The notes: generated from the sequence alone by a model not told the origin. A stretch of DNA of 64,000 nucleotides from Symbiodinium sp. CCMP2592 (GCA_905221615.1 CAJNDT010004002.1:594501-658500), one strand, 5' to 3'; positions 9,369 through 20,362 are shown, counted from the first letter of the stretch. A program made the numbers and translations.

Positions 9369-10149
9369 GTTAGAATGTAATAAAGTACCTCCAGCGGTTT
9401 TTTTGTCAACTTAGGTGAGAAGGCGAGAATGCACCGAGATTTCGCAGAGGCCAAGTCCTTCGATCCCCCATGCACCCGTCCCAATGTTTCTGCTAGAGCT
9501 TCTAAAAGTGTACTGAGTAGTCGTCGTCGTCTTCGGCGTCGCAGTCCTCGTGGAAGTCGGGGTAGTCGTCGTTGTCGTCTTCCTCGTCCGTGTGTGACCG
9601 TGAGTTGAAAGCTAGATCTCCTAGGCATCTTCCGTGTTTGTTGCATCATGTGTCCCTAGAGACTCCAATACCCCTTAAGGTATATATACCTTTAACCATA
9701 TCAGGGATCCTACTATAATTTCGCGTATATTCCTTAATTAATGGATATCGGAGTCTCTTGGGAACCCTACACCCTATACCCTACACATCCCTTAACGGAA
9801 CTTTATAGATCCCGTTTAGATCCCTTCAAGGAACCCTATACCCTAAACCCCAAACTATGCCATTGCCCCATGCTTGAACCACTGGCAGCTGCAGCTCATC
9901 GGGCTTGTCCTGGGCAGGGCGTCACCGGAGCGTGGGCAGAGCTTCAACTCCGTGCAAGCAGTACTACAGTAGAAGCCAAAAAGTTGGAAACACAACAGCC
10001 TCAACCCTTAAGAGTCATGTATGGGGAATCGCAGCACTCTTTGGCCTTAATCCGGTTTCCAACTTTATGGGGAATACTGTATAGAGTGCCTAGGGTTCCC
10101 TTTAAGAGGGGGGTCTATTAGGGCTACTATAAGGGCTATTATAGGGAGG
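9369..10149. other. Repeat-derived DNA without a gene
   Basis: Contains short runs such as AACCCTACACCCTATACC and fragments of small palindromes. Open frames are short and of skewed composition, for example an Arg-rich frame on the minus strand at 9350-9649. No coding region is supported. Confidence 0.4.
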
Positions 10150-10258
10150 TACTATAGGGGCCTTAATGATTGCATATACTATTATTTGTTGGGGGTTCCT
10201 TGTTGTAGTTATAGTATATTGGGCCCTCAAAAATCCTTTTTCTAATTATTACTATAGT
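10150..10258. repeat. MITE-like family D, copy 2
   Basis: ATAGGGGCCTTAATGATT on the left, TTGGGGGTTCCTTGTTGT in the middle, then GGGCCCTCAAAAATCC and CTAATTATTA on the right. A short degenerate right end (ACTAAGGCCCCTATATTC) follows at about 10350-10370. Confidence 0.7.
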
Positions 10259-10299
10259 CTCCCTAGGAATTACTTTGGATTTTTGTTCACATAAAACGC

Positions 10300-10352
10300 T
10301 AAGAGAATATTAAAGAGACTATCTTTATTATGGTTCTAAGGGGGGTATTCAC
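10300..10352. repeat. ~50-bp repeat shared with 42.86 kb
   Basis: GAGAATATTAAA, about 10 variable bases, then TTTATTATGGTTCTAAGGGG and GGTAT occurs here and again at 42861-42908. It does not belong to the other families named here. Confidence 0.5.
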
Positions 10353-10442
10353 TAAGGCCCCTATATTCGTCGGCTGCTGGGTGTCGGGGCCGGTCCTGGC
10401 TTCCCAACGACAACTTTCCATCATGAGAGCCATGACTCCAGA

Positions 10443-10547
10443 AGTGGGTCGTTGTCAAAATTAGGGTCCCCTTTTTGGGTCCCTATTGTAATACGGCACC
10501 TAATATTTAGGGTACCCAAAAGGGACCATTTTGACAACCACCCACGT
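10443..10547. repeat. MITE-like family F, copy 1
   Basis: Arms GTGGGTCGTTGTCAAAAT and ATTTTGACAACCACCCAC are inverted repeats around a centre holding TACGGCACCTAATATTTAGG. The second copy is at 34224-34327 and a degraded one near 35945-36015. Confidence 0.75.
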
Positions 10548-10691
10548 GGCTTTCTAGAACAGACGCTCGATAAACTGTTTCAGCAAGAACATGCTGTTAG
10601 AGGACAAGCTGAGTGAAACTTCGGACTGGAGATGACTGCAATTAATGTCCCAGCCTTGCGTCGTTTCGGGGGCTGTAGTAGCGCACCGCTG

Positions 10692-11100
10692 CAGCAAACC
10701 TTAAACCCTAAACCCTAAACCGCAATTATTAAGGCCCCGATAGTAGCTCCCTATAATAGCCCTTATGGTAGCCAATAGACCCCTCTTAAAGAGAACCCTA
10801 GGAACCCCAACATTTGCACTCCGGATCTGCGAGGCAGACAAGATTCGGGATCATCTGCGAGATCGCGGTGTCGAGATCATGGAGAGGCCTACCCCGAATA
10901 CCCTAAACCCCGAATACCCTAAACCCCGAACACCCTAAACCCCCAACGCCCTAAACCCCCAACACTCTAAACCCCGAATAGCCTAAACCCCGAATAGCCT
11001 AAACCCCGAATAGCCTAAACCCCGAATAGCCTAAACTCCTATATAAACCCCGAATACCCAATACTGCGCCCTGAACGCGAAACTTCCTAAACCCTAAGAT
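10692..11100. repeat. Degenerate telomere-like array, CCCTAAA strand
   Basis: Starts with two CCCTAAA units near 10700 and develops at 10890-11060 into a periodic array in which CCTAAACCCCGAATA (about 15-16 bp) repeats around ten times with small changes. The telomere heptamer is embedded in a longer secondary unit, as expected when an interstitial telomeric tract is re-amplified. Confidence 0.75.
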
Positions 11101-11187
11101 GCAAGCCAGACTTTCGGGGCTAGAGTATCATGAGGTGACGAAGTACCCTAGAGCTTCGCGCGGGTCATTATCCCGGGGTCGTTCCTT

Positions 11188-11278
11188 TTGGGGTTTAAGG
11201 GTTTGGGGTTTAGTGGTTTAGGGCTTAGGGTTTAGAGTTGAGGGGTTTAGGGCTCCAGGGGTTAAGGGTTTACGGGTT
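11188..11278. repeat. Degenerate telomere-like array, TTTAGGG strand
   Basis: Variants of GGTTTAGGG, including GGGGTTTAAGGG and GGGCTTAGGG, in the orientation opposite to the array that ends 90 bases upstream. Confidence 0.7.
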
Positions 11279-11597
11279 TGCGGTTCGTGGAGCACGAAAT
11301 CACCACCTGACACGTTGAAAACCCAAAGCAGTTGCGCACAAATCCAAGAAGTCCTGATTTCGGTCTTGACGTTCTAGCGTTTAGGGTTAAGGGTCTAATG
11401 TTACATGTGACATCCGGTGTTGACTTCGGCAACCTCGAACCCTGAACCATGAAGCCCTCAATCCTTGAACCCCGACATAGGGGGCCCCCCCCAACATAGG
11501 GGCCTGAAGAATTAGTAGCTTGTTGCCTAATTGTCCCACTCCCCACTTGCTACAGTACACCCCAAAATCCTGTTCGAGCTGTTGAGGCTCCTAGATT

Positions 11598-11735
11598 ACT
11601 CTGTGCGCTCGCATATCATGCCAAACCCAACCCTGAACCCTAAACCGTACATCATAAGCCCTGAACCCTAAACCGTAAGTCTTAAACTCTAAACCCTGAA
11701 CCCTAAACCGTAAGTCACAAATTCTAAACCCCAAC
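11598..11735. repeat. Telomere-like array, CCCTAAA strand
   Basis: Units of ACCCTGAACCCTAAACCGTA repeat about three times, again a telomere heptamer inside a longer unit. Confidence 0.65.
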
Positions 11736-11937
11736 CTCTGCTTCAAAGGACCTTGTAGTTCGGGCCCAATAAGACCCCTTAAGGACCCAAGAATAAGGTC
11801 CTATAAACCTTAAACCTTCCTGGAAGCCTAGGGTAAACTCTAAAGCCCCCCCTAAGCTTCTTTCACAGGGAGAGGCGATGGCAGCACAAGCTCCTTGGCT
11901 GCAAACCCCTCATTGGGGATTGAGTGCTTTTGGGGGT

Positions 11938-12112
11938 TGGGCTTTAGGGTTTTAGGGTTTTCGTTTCGGGGTTTCGGTTTTAGGGATGAGGGCTTTAGGG
12001 ATTAGGGTTTAGGGATGAGGGCTTTCGGGGTTAGGGGGTAGGGTTCAGGTTTTTAGGGGTTGAGGGCTTAGGGGTTTAGGAATGAGGGCTTTAGGGATTA
12101 GGGTTTGGGGAA
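11938..12112. repeat. Telomere-like array, TTTAGGG strand
   Basis: GGGATTAGGGTTTAGGGATG and GAGGGCTTTAGGG alternate over about 170 bp; the two variants form a higher-order repeat. Confidence 0.7.
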
Positions 12113-12171
12113 GGCTCCCGAACGGTCGAGGCTGTAGTAGGTTTCAGGTCTCAGGTTTGCATGTTACCACT

Positions 12172-12293
12172 ACTTGGAGGATCAGGGGACTTAGTAAGTA
12201 AGCCTATAAGTACCCTAATTGGGGTTATAAGTAATTATAAGTATAGTTCCCTTATGTATAACCCTAGCTACTAAGTCCCATGATCCTATAAGA
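12172..12293. repeat. MITE-like family B, copy 1
   Basis: About 122 bp. Left arm TACTTGGAGGATCAGGGGAC then TTAGTAAGTAAG; centre ACCCTAATTGGGGTTATAAG; right arm CTACTAAGTCCCATGATCCT. Other full copies are at 18023-18145, 18724-18845 and 33505-33630; diverged ones at 12758-12873, 13916-14050 and 43200-43315; one at 15774-16008 is split by family C. Confidence 0.8.
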
Positions 12294-12757
12294 AAGGGCC
12301 TAGGATACTGCATTACAGAGGTTACTACCAGTCTTTTGAATTTTCAGGGGTGTTTGGGTTCAGGTTCTAGGGGCTCACGGTTCAAGGCACGATCAGGGGA
12401 GCGCCGGATTTAGGTTCTCCGGGCTGTGCGCAGGATCCCCTATCTTTGGCTTCGGGCTTAGATAGTGAACGGGGGAAACTTTAAACTTTTTTTGGCTTTA
12501 TATGTCAGCTCTATCTTAGAAAGCTTGAACTTTTTGGGGCCCGGTTGTTGAAGAAGAGAGCAGGGCTCAGGGCATTTATGCAAGCGGTCACTGCGGACGA
12601 TCCGCACGCAAGGATCCGGTACAATGTGGGAGTGTTGGCGTTAGGGGTACTAAGGATACTTTCGAATATGTGGGTTTTAGGGTTGCAGACTTGGGAGTCT
12701 ACATTGTTGGTGTGAAGAGCTGTTCGCCTCCGTGTGTGGGCTGGTGCTTCACATACT
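12294..12757. other. No gene seen
   Basis: Mixed sequence with single degenerate telomere-like words and no open frame that looks coding. Confidence 0.4.
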
Positions 12758-12873
12758 TGGAGGGGCAGGGGACTTAGTAAGTAGGTTAAAAGTAGAGTTA
12801 AAAGGACCCTAAAGGGAGTTACCCCAATGATAACCCTACTTATAGCCTACTTACTAAGCCCCCTGCCCCTCCA
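12758..12873. repeat. MITE-like family B, diverged copy with long arms
   Basis: Left arm ACTTGGAGGGGCAGGGGACT then TAGTAAGTAGG; right arm CCTACTTACTAAGCCCCCTG then CCCCTCCA. The arms are nearly perfect complements over about 35 bases. The centre differs from copy 1. Confidence 0.75.
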
Positions 12874-13185
12874 CCTAGGGTCGGCTTATATGGGTTTCAG
12901 GTTGCAGGGCGCTGGGTTGACCTGGTCGAGGTTCTGATTCTAAACCCTTAACATCCTTGTCAGAAGGTTGCAGCTTAAGGGTTGGGCTTTGCGAGCAGAC
13001 AGATTTCGAAGCGCTTTATCTAACACCCTGCCAAAGTGTAGAGTGGTGCCGAAAGATCTTCATTCCTCAACCTTAGATGAGAATTACCGCCTGAAGCCGT
13101 GACCTTAAGCATCCGTCCACCTAACAGGCGGATCTGAACCCTAAACCGCAAGCTCAACACCTCGAAAGTTTCTCAGTCTACCCAT

Positions 13186-13275
13186 AGACCCCAGAGTAGT
13201 TCCGTTTGGGGATCACCTTATAGGATTCTATATATGAACCCCAAAACGGAACTACTTTGTTGTGGGCCTTTGGGT
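13186..13275. repeat. MITE-like family A, copy
   Basis: GAGTAGTTCCGTTTGGGG at the left, ACCTTATAGGATTC in the centre, CCAAAACGGAACTACT at the right; the arms pair with each other, with compensating changes (GTTTGG against CCAAAAC). Confidence 0.75.
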
Positions 13276-13384
13276 AAAGCCCTATGCACCAAAACCCGAG
13301 CCAGCCATCATTTTCCGAGTAGCCGAGTGGATACACTTCACACTTGTTAAGATAATATTACCCACTATAAAACTGAAAGTGTAC

Positions 13385-13700
13385 ACTTCTTGGGCCCTAA
13401 ACCCTAAACCCTAAACCGCGGGGCTTATGAACTCAGCAACTAAGTTTTCAAAGTCCCAGGGATGGGCGCCAGGGCGCGCGCCCGAACGCTGACGACAAGA
13501 AGCGACCGGAAGACTGAGGGCTTGGACGTAGGCTTTGGGGGTTATAGGGTTTAGGGATTGTAAGGTTGCAGAGTTTAGGCTCAGGGTTCAGAGTTTAGGC
13601 TTGTTGGTGTCTGGGGCGTATGATTTAGGGTTGCAGTGTTTGCTTTGCAGAAATATCGGGTTCTAGGGCTTAGATCTTCCATTTGTCAGGGTTTAGGCTG
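13385..13700. repeat. Telomere-like words in both orientations
   Basis: Three clean CCCTAAA units near 13395-13416 are followed after 130 bases by degenerate TTTAGGG-strand words (13545-13690). No gene is supported in between. Confidence 0.55.
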
Positions 13701-13736
13701 TTTTTGCTGAGGTTTCGACCGGTATTCGGGTATGTA

Positions 13737-13830
13737 CCCATAGGCTCCATAGTAGCTCCTTCTCGGGATTTTTTAGGATGCTAAATATGAAGCCCAAAAA
13801 AGGAACTACTCTAGAGCCTCTGGGTAACAT
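13737..13830. repeat. MITE-like family A, copy
   Basis: CCATAGGCTCCATAGTAGCT at the left and AAAGGAACTACTCTAGAGCC then TCTGGGTA at the right frame a centre with TTAGGATGCTAAATATGAAG. Confidence 0.75.
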
Positions 13831-13915
13831 CCAGTCTTGTAGAGACACCAGTGACCACTCTCGTGCACTTCGCAGCTAGGGGACATGTACGGCCTTTGGA
13901 CACGTACGGCCTAAG

Positions 13916-14050
13916 TTTACTTAAAGGATCATGGGTCTTGGTAGCTAGGGTTATGGATAAGGTAACTATACTTACAATTCCCTACAACCCCAATTAGGCT
14001 CCTTAGGGTACTTATAACCTTACCGAGTCCCCTATAATCCTCCAAGTAAG
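13916..14050. repeat. MITE-like family B, inverted diverged copy
   Basis: Begins ACTTAAAGGATCATGGGTCT and ends CCTATAATCCTCCAAGTAA, i.e. the reverse-complement order of the family B ends. Confidence 0.65.
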
Positions 14051-15010
14051 GTGTTCAGAAATTGGGGTTTTAGCTTAGGGGCTCGAGAGTCGTCTCAGCA
14101 CGCGGGAGGTATAAGTTTTGGAATTTTGAAGCCAAAGCGCGGAAAGCTCTAAGGGGGGTAATGAGTGGAGGGTCGCAGGAACGGGTTCAGGGTTTAGGGC
14201 CTGTTTTGGGTTTAATGTTTAGGGGATTAGGGTTTAGGACTCGGTGGACCCACATCTTGATTCGGAGCTGTCATGAAATTTATCATAAGATTTGCAAGGT
14301 CGGTGCAGGGTTTCGGGAATTAAAACTATGCTGTTTTGGTTCGGGCATTTAGGGTTCAGGAGTGGGTGTATCCATCTTACAGGAAGCAGCGTGGAGAGCA
14401 AAAGAAGGACCAGGACTGCACTCTCATAATAAGCCCTATAAGCCCTAAACCCTAAACTGCTCAGTTTAAGAGAAATCAAATTGCTTGATCCTGGGCTCGG
14501 CTAAGGTTCCAAATTCTTTATTCAGCTTGGGAGTTCTACAAAGAGTGGTGAAAAGGGGTGTTGCAATCTCGACCTTGATTGCAGATGAAGTGTTAGTGTC
14601 ACTTCTCATGTGGGTGTGAGAGGTCGTATGTTGATGGAACCCGCGTTTTTTTTGTTGTGGCCGCTGTTTCGCTGTGCATACTTCAGGCCCCGGGCAGGGA
14701 GTGAGTGAGTGAACTCGGTGTGCACCCACAGCAAAGCCACAAAGCGCCACAGCCAGCGCCCGTGGTGCATTTTGTTGTTGCGGGTGCGGGGCGCCTTTTC
14801 TTGTTCTTTTTGCTGCTGTGTGCGGAGTACGTGGAGTTTCGCCGTGCTGTTTTGTTGTAGTAGGTGCCGGGCGTACCCTCAAACCCTGTTGTAAATTATT
14901 AAGGCCACTGTTTCAGTTCTTCTAGATGGACCAAGTGCTAATTATGGCTGGGATCACAAGGCAACATGGCAACCACAAGAAGGCAGCTATGCCGAGAAAC
15001 TGAATAGGAT
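14051..15010. other. No gene seen
   Basis: Single telomere-like words and two opposite-strand open frames at 14466-14894 of biased composition. Nothing allows a coding call. Confidence 0.4.
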
Positions 15011-15029
15011 TTGGGGTATGTATGCATGT

Positions 15030-15034
<5 letters not shown>

Positions 15035-15063
<29 letters not shown>

Positions 15064-15064
15064 G
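15035..15064. repeat. (CA)n(TA)n microsatellite
   Basis: A run of CA dinucleotides passes directly into a run of TA dinucleotides. Confidence 0.9.
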
Positions 15065-15231
15065 TTACAGGTTCATACATACAGAACTGTTTATGTACAC
15101 CTGCATATAGACATGGAGAGAGGACTATCGCGTACTGTAGCGGGATATGATGATGAAGCAGAAGAGGAAGATGATGGTGATGATGGTGAACATGATGGCT
15201 TATGATCACGATTCTTTTTCAGACCCCTCAA

Positions 15232-15385
15232 AATGCCCTAAACCCTGCGGCCGCCTAAACCCTAAACCCTAAGCCCCCTAAGCCCCAAACACTAAGCCCA
15301 ATGAACCCTAAAACCAAAGCCTTGAACCCTAAAACCAAAGCCTTGAACCCTAAAACCAAAGCCTTGAACCCTAAAGCCTAAGCTC
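15232..15385. repeat. Telomere-like array with 21-bp secondary unit
   Basis: After a few CCCTAAA words, the unit GAACCCTAAAACCAAAGCCTT repeats three to four times almost unchanged (15300-15375). Confidence 0.75.
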
Positions 15386-15773
15386 CTGGGGTATGGATAG
15401 CAAGGATGCCCGAAACGGCTTGCGAAGAGTCGGCGCTGTCTTGAGATCTTGCAACAAGCTTGCTAATGTGAGTACAGTAGGGTTCCTTTAAGGGGTACCC
15501 AGGGTTTTCAGGTTTCTGACAGGTACTGTGCGGCTTAGTATAGGGGCCTTAAGAATTAAGATCTTGTCTTGGGATAGATGCTACCCTCGTTATCATGAGC
15601 AACTCAAAGGACTAGTGTCGAATTTTGTATTTATTCAACTGTCCATCTTGGTTTCGAGCATTTCGGGTTTCGCCTATATATGTATATTTCACATATATCT
15701 GTTTGTATTTTGACACAAAGGTAAAGCTTCCACCCTTAACCGTGGCCTGGCCAAGCCCAGCAGCCTTTCAATC

Positions 15774-16008
15774 GTACTTGGAGGATCAGGCGACTTAGTA
15801 AGGTTGTGAGTCATACGGTTGATGATATAAACCCTGCATTACCCATGATGCGGAACAAACCATAATTCCCGCAGTCTAGGATCACTACGATAATGCAGGA
15901 TTTATATCATCAAGCGTCAGTGCCCTAATTGGGGTTATAAGTAGTTACAAGTATTGATGCCTTATTTACAACCCTAGTTACTTAGTCCCGGAATCCTTTG
16001 AACAAGTA
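15774..16008. repeat. MITE-like family B copy split by family C
   Basis: The left end GTACTTGGAGGATCAGGCGA is at 15774 and the right end TTACTTAGTCCCGGAATCCT ends near 16000. The middle is interrupted at 15813-15918 by a complete family C element. After removing it, the remaining pieces align with intact family B copies. Confidence 0.75.
15813..15918. repeat. MITE-like family C, nested in family B
   Basis: Arms ACGGTTGATGATATAAACCC and GGATTTATATCATCAAGCGT flank a centre with CATAATTCCCGCAGTCTAGG. Other copies: 17992-18222 (itself invaded by B), 25772-25875, 31080-31285 (invaded by another element), 31740-31844 and 42725-42828. Confidence 0.8.
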
Positions 16009-16890
16009 GGGAGCCAGGCAGCCACGGCCTTCTGGGACACGCAATCCGACAGCCGCTGCCTCAGGTCCCAGGGTTGCCTTTCCTCTATGAACCTTCTTTT
16101 GGGGATGATTTTGATGGCTCTATCTGTGGGTCTGTGGGTTCTATGCTTTTGTCGGGTTTAGGGTATAGGGTTAATCTCGGGGTACTTTTCCTATATCACC
16201 CTTCTATCCGGGTTGATTCTGATGGCTCTTAATATGAGTATATGATACCGAACAATAGGTTTTGCGGGACTAGATTTGGGGTGTTTTGTGGGCGGTGGTG
16301 ACGGGGTGTCGTGGTCTTAGCATTTGCAACCCTGCAGATCCTTGAAAGGGTTTATGGGGTTTAATTAGGGTTAGTTTAGTTCGGTTTAAATTAGTTCGCG
16401 TTATATAAGAAACTTACAGATCGAACTTTACAGAACCCTCGAAAGAGCTGTTGAAAGCCCGTAAGAAACTCTATCGAACGCTTATGTGAGCCTTATAGGT
16501 CCTTATAGGACTCCTTATACTTATCGAACCCTTTTATTGAACCCCGTATAGAACCCTGAAAAAGCTGAAGCGACATTTCAAGCTGGAATCAAGTGGCTTC
16601 TGCATCGAGGCCTTTGTTGCACTCGTTTGGGAAACGGCGCTGTCGACTGCAGCGTGCCCGGCAGTGGTTCGGGTTTAGGGTGCAGCATGCCATGCCACAG
16701 TTATCCCATGGATTGCGATAGCAGTATCGGGTAGTCATACGATGGTGCGCGGTCTGCTCTTTCAACAGGACTGAGTCAGATGGTGAAATTCGTTTCTGCA
16801 CCTATTCTCGGCATTACAGTACTATCGTGCCTTGAATCCTGAATCCGCAGCACCAGCGACCTCAGAAGCACCGAGTTCCGATCCGATGTC
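16009..16890. other. No gene seen
   Basis: Contains a stretch of near-repeats around 16380-16560 (GAACCC and CTTATAG words in many variants) and no supportable coding region. Confidence 0.4.
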
Positions 16891-16895
16891 TAACA

Positions 16896-17017
16896 TAGGG
16901 GCCGAAATAACTACCTATACTGTTTCGGTGGTTCTTTATTATCATTATTATTATAATATAAATACCCCAACACCCAAGTCTAATTATTAATAATTAAGGC
17001 CCCTATATTACAGACTA
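16896..17017. repeat. MITE-like family D, copy 3
   Basis: CATAGGGGCCGAAATAACTA at the left, ATTAATAATTAAGGCCCCTA at the right, with an expanded ATT-rich centre. Confidence 0.7.
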
Positions 17018-17296
17018 ACCCTTTCTGGGCTTGTTTGCCCTGCGGCGATCCCGCTTGGAGCAACCGCAGACTAACCCAACACTGCGATCGTGAACTCAGG
17101 TTCAGTACAGAGTACAGTACGAAAATCTGACAGCAGGCAGCTGCGGCATCCTGCTCTCAGTTCTAAGTGTTCAGACAGGTGCAAACATGTTTTGCCACCA
17201 GGTTTGTGGTTTATACTACTGTATGTTGTGCAATATTTTATTAGAACATATTATATACCGTGCTGTACTGTAAATGCGATGCTATTTTTCTATACT

Positions 17297-17402
17297 ACCT
17301 GTAGTGTCCATTGTAGGTCCTTTTTTTAGTTAACCAGTTTTATGGTTGGGATCCTATGATTCTGGTTATCCAAAAAAGGAACTACAATGGAGACTCTAGG
17401 TA
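17297..17402. repeat. MITE-like family A, copy
   Basis: GTCCATTGTAGGTCCTTTTT at the left pairs with AAAAAAGGAACTACAATGGA at the right; the centre TTATGGTTGGGATCCTATGA is diverged. Confidence 0.7.
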
Positions 17403-17490
17403 TACCTTAAACCCCAAACCCTAAAGCCCTATACCTTAAGCCCTAAACCCTAAAACCCCCAAAACCCAAAACCCCTAAAACCCGGTATTA
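17395..17490. repeat. Telomere-like array, CCCTAAA strand
   Basis: Words such as CCCCAAACCCTAAAGCCC and CCCTAAAACCCCCAAAACCC, degenerate and A-rich. Confidence 0.65.
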
Positions 17491-17835
17491 TATTGGAGGG
17501 CAAGGGATTCCGGGCAATCCCCGCAGAGGTCAGGAGTCGATTGCCAGGGCCCTGCTCTGGGGAGCTCTTCTTCATGCTTATCAACTGTTACCCATACTAT
17601 TTTCTTATTCTCCCTTATCATAAGTATACTGTAATATGCCACAAAACCCGATTCTTCTTCTTCTGCAATCTGTTTGCAGCAAGTTATAGATATCTTCTTT
17701 ATGCGTGTATATATACATATACATGTATATACACATTCTTTGAGGATGCATATGTCGTCCTTCGTTTCGCTCGTCGTCGACAGGCTTTCGCCCGCATCGC
17801 CCCAAAACCCGATTTCAGTTATAAAGGTTTGACGT

Positions 17836-17930
17836 TAGCAACCCTAAAATCCCTACACCCCTAAACCCCTACACCCCAAACCCCGAAACCACTAAACCCC
17901 AAACCCCGTAACCCCTAAGACCCCAATCTG
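17836..17930. repeat. Telomere-like array, CCCTAAA strand
   Basis: CCCTAAAATCCCTACACCCC and related variants with an ACCCC-rich secondary unit. Confidence 0.65.
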
Positions 17931-17991
17931 GCTGGCCCTGGACTCCGAGCCTAGCCCTATACCGCTAAAGCCTATTAATCTGAAGCGACTT

Positions 17992-18222
17992 ACGGCTGAT
18001 GATAGAAATCCTGCATTACCCCACTTGGAGGATCAGGGGACTTAGTAAGTAAGCTTATAAGTACCCTAATTGGGGTTCTAAGTAATTATAAGTATAGTTA
18101 CCTTATATATAACCCTAGTTACTAAGTCCCATGATCCTTTAAGTACCCTCATGATCCTAGACCCTGGGACTTATATTATATTCCTTCTTGTGGGCAATGC
18201 AGGATTTGTATCATCAACAGTA
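17992..18222. repeat. MITE-like family C copy split by family B
   Basis: Left end ACGGCTGATGATAGAAATCC with TGCATTACCC at 17992-18021; right end AATGCAGGATTTGTATCATC with AACAGTA near 18222. The middle holds an entire family B element, the reverse of the nesting at 15.8 kb. Confidence 0.8.
18023..18145. repeat. MITE-like family B, nested in family C
   Basis: Runs from ACTTGGAGGATCAGGGGACT to TCCCATGATCCTTTAAGTA; only a few differences from the copy at 18724-18845. Confidence 0.85.
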
Positions 18223-18723
18223 ACACCAAGGCTGCCTAAAGCCCTAAGCACCCTAAGCCCTAAAGCAAGACGACTACATGGTTGGAGTATCGCCGAAATC
18301 TGAGGCATCGTGACAGTCTACGCCTGCAGGCCAGCTGTTCCGCTTTCGTAACGTTCGTATTGATACAAGGACCAAAATTCGTGTGTAGGGTCGTTAATAG
18401 CTTGAATACGGCTCTGTCAAGGGATACTTGAAGGGCTCCTGCAACTGCAACAAATCTAGAAAGGGGTACTAGAAGGGTTCACTCTAGGGGCCCTAAAAAT
18501 TGGAATAAGGCTCTTCTAAAGGATGCTGAAGCTGCTTAGTAGGGGGTAGTATAAGGGGGCCTGAATAGTTTCAGTGGGGTTGTGGAGGAGTCTCGCGAGA
18601 TGTACCATTTCGGGCGACTGAAGTGTCATTGGCTTCATGCAACCCCTTACCGAAGGTGAAAGCTGGACAAAACTTGGCTGCAGCTGTAGGGTTTTCGGTG
18701 GCAGTTTGAGAGCTGACGTAGAA

Positions 18724-18845
18724 GTACTTGGAGGATCAGGGGACTTAGTAAGTAAGCTTATAAGTACCTTAATTGGGGTTATAAGTAGTTATAAGTATAG
18801 TTACCTTATATATAACCCTAGTTACTAAGTCCCATGATCCTTTAA
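18724..18845. repeat. MITE-like family B, near-identical young copy
   Basis: Starts GTACTTGGAGGATCAGGGGA and ends CCCATGATCCTTTAAGTA. It lies at the edge of the Gly/Val-codon-rich module beginning at 18.84 kb. Confidence 0.85.
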
Positions 18846-19240
18846 GTAGAAGTAGAAAGCACAAGGAGAAGTCTAAGTTGAAGTAGGCGTAGAAGTAGAG
18901 GTCGAGGTCGAGGTGGAGGTGGAGGTGCTAGTGGTAGTGGTAGTGGTAGTGGCAGCAGCAGCGGCAGCAGCACTGGTTACTGGTACTAGTATTAATCTTG
19001 GTGGTGGCGCCGGTGCCGTGCCCCTGCTTTTGCTGGTAGTGCTGGTGTCAGCAACAGAGTCTTGGGAGCTGGAGTACTAGTCGTCGTAGTGGTGTGGTTC
19101 TTCTGGTACTAGGAAGCGTCAATGCCAAGACCGGCCCCCTTCAGACTAGCACGTGGTTTGTCTGACTAGCCATCATCACACAAAGCAGTTATTCTAAGTT
19201 TATCCTGATACCATAAAGCCTAAGACATGTTCCACCAAGA
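18840..19240. repeat. ~400-bp module, diverged copy 1 of 3
   Basis: GTAGAAGTAG and GGTCGAGGTCGAGGTGG runs, a CAGCAG tract, GGAGCTGGAGTACTAGTCGT and CAAAGCAGTTATTCTAAG occur in the same order at 20375-20790 and 24190-24605. This copy lies before the tandem duplication and is the most diverged. Its open frames are products of triplet repetition, not genes. Confidence 0.75.
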
Positions 19241-19394
19241 ATGAAATTTGGGCCGTTGCCCTCGTCGTTGCGAGAGGCGCTCGTGATGAAATCGATGGCC
19301 ACTTCTGCTGAGACGGGAAGACCCATTTCCGAGAGCACTGCACGAGAGCTAAGGTGAAAGAAAGCCTTCAAAGACGTATAGGCCATAGTGAATG

Positions 19395-19528
19395 TAGGGG
19401 TCTAGATAATTACCAATACTATTTTGGAGGTTCCTTATTACACTTATAGTATTACTATTCTTGGGTTCCTTATTATGCTTATAGTATAATGGGCCCCAAA
19501 ACCCTATTCTAATTATTAAGGCTGTATA
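19395..19528. repeat. MITE-like family D, copy 4, intact site
   Basis: GTAGGGGTCTAGATAATTAC at the left, GGGCCCCAAAACCCTATTCT then AATTATTAAGGC at the right, with an internal duplication of TTCCTTATTA...CTTATAGTAT. Here CTAATTATTAAGG is uninterrupted; the same site in unit 2 carries the 1,496-bp insertion. Confidence 0.85.
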
Positions 19529-19727
19529 GTAGGGCTTAATTAGGGCTCAGGGTGAGGCACAATCTCAGACCTGAGTCCTAGGGTCTTACCGGCGAAATAG
19601 CAGTTCCCGTCTCCGTCAATGGCTGGCCGCAGTCACGACAAACTGTGCAGACAAAGCCTTCTGCGCATGGCATCCTTAATGGTCCTGCAAGACCAAGAGT
19701 AGGAAAGGGGTCATTGCACTTTAAAAA

Positions 19728-19985
19728 AACACTAAACCCTAATCCCTAAAGCCCTAATCCCTAAACCCTAGACCCTAATTAAAGCACTAACCCTTCAAGC
19801 CGAAAACCTCGGATTCAGATCACCTCGACTCACTTATCCTGAAACTCGATAGACCCGAAGGCCCACTGGCTCGAGCTTTGGCTGAACTGCCTGGCAAGCG
19901 ACCCTAAACCAAAAACAAGAAACCCTAAACCCGAAAGCCTAAACCCTAAACCAAAAGCAAGAAACCCTAAACCCGAAACTTCAAA
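19728..19985. repeat. Telomere-like words, unit 1
   Basis: CCCTAATCCCTAAAGCCC and, further on, AACCAAAAACAAGAAACCCT units. The same block recurs in unit 2 at 23588-23886, where one extra AACCCTAAACC-type stretch is present. Confidence 0.7.
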
Positions 19986-20257
19986 AAACCTTCAGACGTG
20001 GAGATTCTGCTTTGCTAGTGGTGGTGCGTAGCAGCACATTGGTGTAGTGGTCTTGTCAGCACCAGTCACTAGAGTGGCAGAATCAACATCAGCAGTAGCG
20101 GCAGCAGTCGTCGCAGCAAACACATGGTCGCGATCGTAGCAGGAGCAGTCGCAGCGGTAGCTCAAGCTGTCTAGTCGTAGCGGTAGTTGTACAGCAGTCG
20201 TGGTAGTAGCTGTTGCAGTAGTAGTCGTGGTCGTTGTCGTCGTCGTGGTTGTGGTTG

Positions 20258-20362
20258 TCGTGGTGGTGGTGGTGGTGGTGGTGGTGGTGGTGGTGGTGGT
20301 GGTGGTGGTGGTGGTGGTGGTGGTGGTGGTGGTGGTGGTGGTGGTGGTGGTGGTGGTGGCGG
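20258..20362. repeat. (TGG)n trinucleotide tract, expanded
   Basis: About 34 near-perfect TGG units. The orthologous tract in unit 2 (near 24160-24182) has only about seven. Confidence 0.95.
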
